A stretch of DNA of 64,000 bases from Psychrobacter sp. LV10R520-6 (GTDB taxonomy: Bacteria > Pseudomonadota > Gammaproteobacteria > Pseudomonadales > Moraxellaceae), in NCBI RefSeq assembly GCF_900182925.1, contig NZ_LT900024.1:434001-498000 (forward strand). Reading direction: 5' to 3'. Each line of letters begins with the position of its first letter. Position 1 is the first letter of the stretch. The position numbers were made by a program, and so were the translations under genes. Below the pieces are notes generated by a model. That model was not told where the DNA came from. It saw only the letters and a program-made list of their open reading frames with translations, and searched no databases. Shown here piece by piece: positions 58,331-64,000 of the stretch.

Positions 58331-59674
58331 ATGGAACAAAACAGGGATACCCGCTATCAGAAAGATAGCCTGACATTAGCAGGGACGGTCATGCTCGGTA
58401 CCGGTGTCATGATTGGCGCTGGTATTTTTGCGCTGACTGGGCAGATGGCTCAGATGACTGGCTCGCTTTTCCCATTGGCCTTTCTAGCTGCTGCAATCGT
58501 TGTTTCTTTCAGTGCTTATTCCTATATCAAAATCTCTAATGCCTATCCGTCAGCCGGCGGTATTGCGATGTACTTGCACAAGGCATACGGAGATCGTTTG
58601 CCGACGGGATTTAATGCCCTGTTGATGTATTTTTCCATGGTTATTGCGCAGAGTTTTTTGGCACGAACGTTCGGGTCATACACCATGCAGCTGTTCGGCG
58701 GTGATGACAGCGGTCGCATGGTGTCCGTCCTTGGCGCAGCGCTCATTCTTGCCGCATTTCTGATTAACCTGCTCAGTAATCGTTGGATCCAAGGGGTCGC
58801 CTCCTTTATCGGCATTATCAAGATTGTCGGTATTCTTGTCTTTGGATTGGTTGGGGTCTGGCTGGCTGATAGTCTTGCAGTTGACTCCTCTACATGGGGA
58901 GATACGGGTACCGTTGGCAACTTTCTTGGCGCAACGGCGCTAGGCATACTGGCATTTAAGGGCTTTACAACGATTGCCAACAGCGGCTCAGAAGTAAAAG
59001 ACCCACATCGTAACGTTGGCCGTGCCATCATAATTTCGATTGCAGTCTGCGTAGTGATTTACACCTTGGTTGGCTTCGCTGTAGCAAGCAATCTATCTCT
59101 TGCCGAAATTATTGAAACTCAGGATTACTCTCTGGCTGCCGCTGCACGCCCAGCGCTCGGCGACTATGGTCTATGGTTCACGGTGGCGATCGCAATGATA
59201 GCTACTGCTGGCGGTCTTCTGGCTAGTATCTTCGCAGTCTCTCGTATGCTTGCCATGTTGACCAAAATGAAGCTGGTACCCCATCGCCATTTTGGAATGC
59301 CGGGAAGCATCCAGAAGCACACGCTCGTCTACACCGTGGTGCTGGGCTTGGCTTTCACGACATTGTTTGATTTGTCACGTATTGCAGCGCTTGGGATTGT
59401 TTTTTATCTAATTATGGATATTGCCATTCATTGGGGTGTTCTGCGATATCTTCGTCAAGACATAAAAGCGGTAATATGGGTACCGGCAGTAGCCATATTT
59501 CTTGATCTTTTGGTTCTCGGCGGCTTTGTCTGGATTAAACTGAATTCAGATCCATTTGTTATTGGCGTGGCAATTGTCACCATTATAGTGATTGCTGTGG
59601 CTGAGCAGATTTACCTCAAGTCGTCAGCGAGGAGAAAGGCTATCGAAAAAGATGCATTGGCACACCACCATTAA
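58331..59674 (+). CDS. APC-family amino-acid/polyamine permease
   Basis: 447 residues with about twelve hydrophobic helices. Seen: MLGTGVMIGAGIFALTGQMA (helix 1 with the GxG unwound region), ISNAYPSAGGIAMYLHKAYG, LAFKGFTTIANSGSEVKDPHRNVGRAI (family core), ending in a polar tail AHHH. Substrate not predictable; its place in the copper island suggests transport of an amino acid or thiol (inference). AGGAGG lies upstream of the ATG. A polar DNA gap of 166 bases separates it from the DUF305 gene. Confidence 0.85.
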   Translation: MEQNRDTRYQKDSLTLAGTVMLGTGVMIGAGIFALTGQMAQMTGSLFPLAFLAAAIVVSFSAYSYIKISNAYPSAGGIAMYLHKAYGDRLPTGFNALLMYFSMVIAQSFLARTFGSYTMQLFGGDDSGRMVSVLGAALILAAFLINLLSNRWIQGVASFIGIIKIVGILVFGLVGVWLADSLAVDSSTWGDTGTVGNFLGATALGILAFKGFTTIANSGSEVKDPHRNVGRAIIISIAVCVVIYTLVGFAVASNLSLAEIIETQDYSLAAAARPALGDYGLWFTVAIAMIATAGGLLASIFAVSRMLAMLTKMKLVPHRHFGMPGSIQKHTLVYTVVLGLAFTTLFDLSRIAALGIVFYLIMDIAIHWGVLRYLRQDIKAVIWVPAVAIFLDLLVLGGFVWIKLNSDPFVIGVAIVTIIVIAVAEQIYLKSSARRKAIEKDALAHHH

Positions 59675-59704
59675 TGCTAATACTATGATCTACGGAGAAA
59701 TACT

Positions 59705-59779
59705 ATGATGAATGGAACAATGATGCAGGGTATGGGTTGGGGGTGGGTGACACCTTTAAACGCTTGCACGCTTCGTTAG
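59705..59779 (+). pseudogene. Truncated second copy of the 61-kb small membrane-protein gene
   Basis: MMNGTMMQGMGWGWV here matches MMNGTMMQGMGWVWM of the gene at 61013-61261 (DNA identity about 41 of 46 bases), then diverges into TPLNACTLR and stops. GGAG precedes the ATG. The truncation point coincides with the left side of the persulfide dioxygenase module, so it looks like a recombination joint rather than a real gene. Confidence 0.6.
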
Positions 59780-59870
59780 CTGCAGCATGCAGTTTCACTA
59801 AATAAATTTACTTCGGCAACATCATGAAAGGCCCGTATAGTGTAATGCTTTACAAGTACAATATACTGGA

Positions 59871-59885
59871 ACTTAATATATAAGT
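59871..59885. promoter_or_regulatory. Short AT-rich dyad upstream of the persulfide dioxygenase gene
   Basis: ACTTA-ATATA-TAAGT. BigR/SqrR-type sulfide regulators use AT-rich dyads near such genes, but no regulator is encoded here and the match is weak. Confidence 0.25.
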
Positions 59886-59943
59886 AATAGATATAAAGAT
59901 TGGCATGTCGGACGCCGTCCACTGCATCAGACAAGGAGTTATC

Positions 59944-60693
59944 ATGATCTTTCGGCAATTGTACGAACCCCTTTCGAGCACCTACACCTATCTGCTGGGA
60001 GACGAAGACACAGGGCAAGCTATCCTTATTGATCCGGTCATCGCAACAATGGACCGCGACCTGGCCGAGGTGCGTAAGTTAGGCCTGCATTTGGTCTATA
60101 CAGTTGATACGCATATCCATGCGGACCATATCACCGCGGCATTGGAGTTGAAGCGCGCCGTTGGCAGCAAGATTGCTGCGCCTGCCTACGACCGGCTGCC
60201 GTGTGCGGATGTCGGGCTCGAAGAAGGCACACCTTTGAAGGTTGCTGGCATTACCTTGCATCCCTTGCATACGCCGGGGCACACCGCCGGACATTTTGCC
60301 TATCTCTCTAATGAGCGCGTGTTCACTGGGGATGCTTTGCTCATTGACGGATGCGGCCGGACCGACTTCCAAAATGGTGATACCGACGCACTGTATAAAT
60401 CCGTGCGGCAGAAGCTGTTTTCTTTGCCAGATGACACTTTGGTTTACCCCGCGCACGACTATAAAGAGCGCTTTGTATCTTCGATCAATCAGGAAAAAAA
60501 GCGCAATCCACGGCTTGGCGGGGACAAAACACTCGAAGAGTTCAAGGTCATCATGGACAACCTAAACCTGCCGTATCCAAAATTCATCGACTACGCTGTT
60601 CCCGGTAACCAGCAATGTGGCGTTTGCCCCGATGACTTGCCAGACAACCTAGCCAGTTATTGTCGCCAGATGACGCAGAGTCCACAGGGCTGA
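59944..60693 (+). CDS. ETHE1-like persulfide dioxygenase (MBL-fold hydrolase)
   Basis: Oxidises glutathione persulfide to sulfite. 249 residues from the ATG at 59944 (AAGGAG eight bases upstream). MBL motif THIHADH near residue 54, LHTPGHTAGHFAY, GDALLIDGCGRTDFQNGD, VYPAHDYKE, and the ETHE1-type tail PYPKFIDYAVPGNQQCGVCP. Noticeably GC-richer than its neighbours (for example 37 GC in 60121-60180) and therefore probably acquired. Copper and sulfide chemistry connect, since persulfides chelate Cu(I). Confidence 0.93.
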   Translation: MIFRQLYEPLSSTYTYLLGDEDTGQAILIDPVIATMDRDLAEVRKLGLHLVYTVDTHIHADHITAALELKRAVGSKIAAPAYDRLPCADVGLEEGTPLKVAGITLHPLHTPGHTAGHFAYLSNERVFTGDALLIDGCGRTDFQNGDTDALYKSVRQKLFSLPDDTLVYPAHDYKERFVSSINQEKKRNPRLGGDKTLEEFKVIMDNLNLPYPKFIDYAVPGNQQCGVCPDDLPDNLASYCRQMTQSPQG

Positions 60694-61012
60694 TATGACT
60701 GGTTTCAGGGAAATTGACGATGGCCGGCTCATCGGCTCCCAACCTGGTCAGGAATAGCGGATTGGATTACGTCAATGTGACGGTCAATTCAATCAGGCAA
60801 AAGCCGAGTATTTTTAAGCCCATCTTGGAGCGATGTCATTAACGGGCATTCAATATTCCCATGCTGAGCGCGCACTTCATTCTTGATAATAACATTACGA
60901 GCTGTAGGGAGATGCTATGATGGAAGAAGACATGTTTGCAAACATCACATAACCAGAGCACTGGCTATGAATTCTGATTATTGCCATATTTTTTTACTCG
61001 GGAGCATAACTC
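60694..61012. other. Gap with gene debris
   Basis: 319 bases. A 12-codon frame MMEEDMFANIT at 60917-60952, preceded by GGGAGATG, looks like the start of a small Met-rich gene that has lost the rest. GTCAATGTGACGGTCAATTC is a local partial repeat. No complete gene seen. Confidence 0.35.
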
Positions 61013-61261
61013 ATGAAACACATTGTATTGCTGGATTTAACCTCTTCGGTTCACTCAGCGGCTGAGCCAGGCGGCGACATAATCAATGGAACGCTGAACG
61101 GTATGATGAATGGAACACAACACGGTATGATGAATGGAACAATGATGCAAGGCATGGGCTGGGTGTGGATGATTCTCTGTCTGCTGTTTGCGCTACTATT
61201 TCTCGCCGTGCTCGTATTAATAGTTAAGGCGCTTCTCAAATATCTGCGCAAACCAGATTAA
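61013..61261 (+). CDS. Small Met/Gly-rich single-pass membrane protein
   Basis: 82 residues. Polar N-half with repeats GMMNGT and GTMMQGMGW, then a membrane helix MILCLLFALLFLAVLVLIVKALL and a basic tail. GGGAGCATAACTC precedes the ATG. Short proteins with MMxGMMxGMGxxW are frequent in copper and silver islands; no defined function. A truncated copy lies at 59705. Confidence 0.65.
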   Translation: MKHIVLLDLTSSVHSAAEPGGDIINGTLNGMMNGTQHGMMNGTMMQGMGWVWMILCLLFALLFLAVLVLIVKALLKYLRKPD

Positions 61262-61362
61262 AGCTCATACTAAATAACTGGATTTAGCAATAGAAAAACG
61301 GTGTTCGAGTACCAATTTCGTAGAGTCTAAACCTCTACTCACCGTCTTCAAGGAATGATTTC

Positions 61363-61407
61363 ATGAAACATGATATGCATGAAGAAAACAGGGAAAACGA
61401 GTCATGA
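61363..61407 (+). CDS. 14-codon leader or gene remnant overlapping the next start
   Basis: MKHDMHEENRENES, with AAGGA upstream and the stop overlapping the methyltransferase ATG (ATGA). Its first residues resemble the MKHDTTKK start of the P-type ATPase at 62591. Either a coupling leader peptide or the remnant of a deleted metal-binding gene. Confidence 0.3.
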   Translation: MKHDMHEENRENES

Positions 61408-62057
61408 ATGAATCATTCAACCATGCTGGAGCATGGGGTCTCGCACTGATTGTTATTGTTTTGATTTCTTGGTTCTTCTACCGTTATTTCGCGCCGAAGA
61501 ACTGGCGTGAATGGGCTGGAGCCGGCGTAGTTCAGGCTTTCATTATCGCGCTCTATGCAGAAATGTATGGCTTTCCGCTCACCATTTATTTGTTGATCCG
61601 TTTTTTTGGTTTGGACAGCGAATATGTCAGCGCCAGTCTATGGTCGACTCTCGTCGGTCTGGGTGAGACGGGCATGATGATCTCAATGCTACTTGGCTAT
61701 GCCATTGCGTTTCTAGGAATCGGTCTTTTTGTTCAAGGTTGGCGCCAAGTCCACAAAGCACGGGGCGAAAACCGCCTGATGACTGAGGGGCTCTATGCCT
61801 ACGTGCGACATCCCCAGTACACTGGACTGTTTATCGCGCTGTTCGGTGAGGGCATAGTGCATTGGCCAACCCTGTTCTCGATCGGCCTCTTCCCAGTGAT
61901 TGTCCTAGTGTATACATGGCTAGCTCGACGTGAGGAACAACACATGCTCGAAACATTTGGTGAAGACTACCTTGCCTACAAACGGCAGGTGCCGATGTTC
62001 ATCCCCCGTTGGGGACGCTGGCGTCAACTCGTTGCTGCTTCACAAGCCAAAAAGTGA
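61404..62057 (+). CDS. Isoprenylcysteine carboxyl methyltransferase (ICMT/PEMT-like) membrane protein
   Basis: 217 residues, four to five helices. Conserved SAM-binding end: LMTEGLYAYVRHPQYTGLFIALFGEG and REEQHMLETFGEDYLAYKRQVPMFIP. This motif defines the ICMT/PEMT-like methyltransferase superfamily; bacterial members often stand in copper/heavy-metal islands with unknown substrates. Coupled to the 14-codon leader by ATGA. Confidence 0.88.
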   Translation: MNESFNHAGAWGLALIVIVLISWFFYRYFAPKNWREWAGAGVVQAFIIALYAEMYGFPLTIYLLIRFFGLDSEYVSASLWSTLVGLGETGMMISMLLGYAIAFLGIGLFVQGWRQVHKARGENRLMTEGLYAYVRHPQYTGLFIALFGEGIVHWPTLFSIGLFPVIVLVYTWLARREEQHMLETFGEDYLAYKRQVPMFIPRWGRWRQLVAASQAKK

Positions 62058-62171
62058 TATCAACTTAGTGTAAAGCTGTTACTGATACAGTACACTTGGT
62101 ATTGAACGGACAGACAAACTGTTGGTTGGATCAAGCGTGAACTGCGTTACGCAATACCGAGGAGAACCAAG

Positions 62172-62450
62172 ATGAACAAATTGAATTCAACAGCGAATGC
62201 TTTAAGAATTGGCCCGGTGGGCAATAGCATGTCTTTGTTTCTACTCATCAGCTATCTCTTATGCGTAGGCTTTGGCCTACTCGCACCTGAGCAGATAAGT
62301 ATGCATGAGGCTTGGGCACCGCTGCTACCTGGTTTTGAATGGTTAACATGGTCAGGTTTCCTGATTGGGCTTGTCGAATCCTATCTTTATGGTTGGTATT
62401 TTGCGATTGTGTTTGTGCCGCTATATCGCTGGTTTGCCAAAGCACGATAA
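62172..62450 (+). CDS. DUF5676 family small membrane protein
   Basis: 92 residues, two helices: MSLFLLISYLLCVGFGLL and WLTWSGFLIGLVESYLYGWYFAIVFVPLYRWF. The segments fit DUF5676, common beside metal-efflux ATPases; function unknown. AGGAGAACC precedes the ATG. Confidence 0.85.
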   Translation: MNKLNSTANALRIGPVGNSMSLFLLISYLLCVGFGLLAPEQISMHEAWAPLLPGFEWLTWSGFLIGLVESYLYGWYFAIVFVPLYRWFAKAR

Positions 62451-62590
62451 GTTTATTGTAGCCGTTGAATCTTTGGCTCAGGTAGGTCAGCTATGCTGAG
62501 AACGACGAACAGTGCACTAATCTTGGATGGCATCAAAAGCTGGCAACTTAGTCCTAAACTATCATTGTAATCAATAACGGGAACATAGTC

Positions 62591-64000
62591 ATGAAACACG
62601 ATACGACAAAAAAGACTTCGGACAGTGAAGACCATGATTGCTGTGACGGTACAGCGAATACAGATGTAAAGTCTGTCAAAGGCGGCAAATACGATAAGGT
62701 GCCGACCAGCTACAGTGGCACAGTTTACACCTGCCCAATGCATCCAGAAGTGAGAGACGTTGAAGATAGCGGCTGTCCAATATGCAAAATGTCTCTCAAA
62801 CCTGAAGACACTGTTGCCCAAATGACAGATAACCACGCAAGCGGTAGCGGTACGGCGAATACAGATATAAAACCTACTAAAGGTGGTAAGTACGATAAGG
62901 TGCCTGTCAACTACAGCGGTACTGTTTACACCTGCCCAATGCATCCAGAGGTGAGAGATATTGAAGATAGTGGCTGTCCAATATGTAAAATGTTTCTTAA
63001 ACCTGAAGACTCTGATAATGAGATATCTGATAATGAGATGAAAGATGACCACGCAAGCTGTCATGGTACAGCGAATACAGATGTAAAGTCTGTCAAAGGT
63101 GGCAAATACGATAAGGTGCCAGCTGGCTACAGTGGTACTGTGTACACCTGTCCCATGCATCCTGAGGTCAGGGATGTTGAGAATAGCGGCTGTCCTATAT
63201 GTGGAATGGCGCTTGAGCCAGAAACTATCACCGCCGGAGAAGAAGATACCTCAGAGCTCGATGATATGACGCGTCGACTTTGGATTTGCACGGTGCTTAC
63301 CATACCGCTATTTCTGTATGCAATGAGCGATATGGTAGGGATAAACCTAGATAATATTGGTCAATATAATCTCTCTGGGCAGATTGCACAATGGATTCAG
63401 CTAGCGCTTGCAACCCCAGTTGTGCTTTGGGGTGCAGCGCCTTTCTTCGTTCGAGGATGGCAATCAATAAAAAGTCGAAACTTGAACATGTTTACTTTGA
63501 TTGCGGTAGGCGTAGGTACGGCTTTTGGTTTCAGTCTGGTGGCCACCTTTTTGCCGAATATTTTTCCAGACAGCTTCAGGAACACCGCTGGTCAAGTTGG
63601 GGTGTACTATGAAGCAGCAGCGGTTATCACGACACTGGTGCTACTGGGTCAGGTTCTAGAGCTTAAGGCTAGAAGTCAGACCTCTGGTGCGATTCGTGCT
63701 CTGCTCGAGCTAGCCCCGCCAACGGCAAGACGTGTAGATGAGAACGATGTTGAGACAGAAGTGTCACTTGACGAGGTTGTCAGTGGCGACAGACTGCGGG
63801 TGAAGCCCGGAGAAAAGCTTCCTGTAGACGGCACTGTACTTGAGGGCAGTAGTAGCATCGATGAGTCGATGGTGACTGGTGAACCAATTCCAGTCTCGAA
63901 GGCGCAAGGTGATACGGTCACCGGCGGTACAGTGAACGGTACGGGAACACTATTGGTTGAAGCGGTCGATGTTGGTGAGGACACCGTATTGTCCAAAATC
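62591..64000 (+). CDS. P1B-type (copper/silver) translocating ATPase, N-terminal 470 codons, cut by the window edge
   Basis: Open from the ATG at 62591 to the edge (no stop). Begins [20 protein letters not shown]; then three tandem heavy-metal-binding domains with YTCPMHPEV...GCPIC(K/G)M at residues 46, 113 and 185, separated by near-identical linkers ([18 protein letters not shown]). Membrane helices follow ([40 protein letters not shown]), then [21 protein letters not shown] and the actuator loop [12 protein letters not shown]. The CPC ion site and phosphorylation DKTGT lie beyond the window. CopA/CopB/SilP-like exporter of Cu(I)/Ag(I) is likely. Confidence 0.9.
   Translation, partial: MKHDTTKKTSDSEDHDCCDGTANTDVKSVKGGKYDKVPTSYSGTVYTCPMHPEVRDVEDSGCPICKMSLKPEDTVAQMTDNHASGSGTANTDIKPTKGGKYDKVPVNYSGTVYTCPMHPEVRDIEDSGCPICKMFLKPEDSDNEISDNEMKDDHASCHGTANTDVKSVKGGKYDKVPAGYSGTVYTCPMHPEVRDVENSGCPICGMALEPETITAGEEDTSELDDMTRRLWICTVLTIPLFLYAMSDMVGINLDNIGQYNLSGQIAQWIQLALATPVVLWGAAPFFVRGWQSIKSRNLNMFTLIAVGVGTAFGFSLVATFLPNIFPDSFRNTAGQVGVYYEAAAVITTLVLLGQVLELKARSQTSGAIRALLELAPPTARRVDENDVETEVSLDEVVSGDRLRVKPGEKLPVDGTVLEGSSSIDESMVTGEPIPVSKAQGDTVTGGTVNGTGTLLVEAVDVGEDTVLSKI
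62650..63225 (+). repeat. Threefold intragenic repeat in the P-type ATPase
   Basis: Three copies of a metal-binding-plus-linker unit of about 200-215 bases, starting near 62650, 62848 and 63060. Copies 1 and 3 share a 30-base linker almost exactly (GCGAATACAGATGTAAAGTC...). Most family members carry one such domain. Confidence 0.85.

Noticed and set aside
59776..60018. Minus-strand 80-codon frame over the start of the persulfide dioxygenase
   Set aside because: Overlaps the well-supported gene and has no ribosome binding site.

Overview
The window looks like chromosomal DNA of a moderately AT-rich gammaproteobacterium of the family Moraxellaceae, most likely Psychrobacter. This rests on protein-sequence recognition (class II fructose-bisphosphate aldolase, UbiE/UbiJ/UbiB, HisZ, PilW, RodZ, NlpD), on gene order (hisZ-purA; rlmN-pilW-rodZ-ispG-hisS-yfgM-bamB-der) and on the long AT-rich intergenic stretches. 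No database search was possible.

Layout. 0.4-5.7 kb: glycolysis (pgk, fba), an Ala-rich lipoprotein and the Holliday-junction motor ruvAB. 5.8-10.3 kb, minus strand: ubiquinone genes ubiE-ubiJ-ubiB, with UbiE carrying a long disordered N-terminal extension, plus a conserved unknown gene. 10.6-14.7 kb: phosphate and polyphosphate genes (polyphosphate:AMP phosphotransferase and a PiT transporter). 14.8-16.6 kb: an XRE-type DNA-binding domain fused to an AlaA aminotransferase, preceded by an array of palindromes. 17.1-18.9 kb: msrB, a glutathione peroxidase and a tRNA-Val/tRNA-Asp operon with a clear promoter and terminator. 19.3-19.8 kb: two short inverted-repeat-bounded elements (MITE-like). 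20-27.6 kb: folD, a PsiE-family gene, corA, a DUF2237 gene, a complete IS1-family element with 8-bp target duplication, hisZ and purA. 28-39 kb: housekeeping genes ndk, rlmN, pilW, rodZ, ispG, hisS, yfgM, bamB and der. 39-49.5 kb: a histidine kinase with a degenerate receiver domain, a D,D-carboxypeptidase, a surE gene reduced to its two ends by an internal deletion, nlpD, a lytic transglycosylase, a chimera of an iron-alcohol dehydrogenase and an SMP-30 protein made by another deletion, and a secreted esterase.

49.7-64 kb is a copper (possibly copper/silver) resistance island. A CopS/CopR two-component system faces away from small periplasmic proteins, a membrane-anchored cytochrome c, a DUF411 lipoprotein, the multicopper oxidase CopA, the Met-repeat outer-membrane protein CopB and a DUF305 protein. 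Two good matches to the CusR/PcoR-type copper box lie at 52.34 and 52.89 kb, so the island is probably induced through CopRS. Further right come an APC permease, a GC-richer ETHE1-like persulfide dioxygenase, small membrane proteins, an isoprenylcysteine methyltransferase-type protein, a DUF5676 protein and the first 470 codons of a P1B-type ATPase with three tandem metal-binding domains, which runs off the right edge. A duplicated, truncated small-gene fragment on the left of the persulfide dioxygenase module suggests the island was assembled by recombination.

Most interesting signals: the XRE-AlaA fusion with its own palindrome array, the two deletion-made genes (surE remnant and ADH/SMP-30 chimera), the IS1 insertion that appears to split the hisZ promoter, and the small, unrecognised members of the copper regulon.
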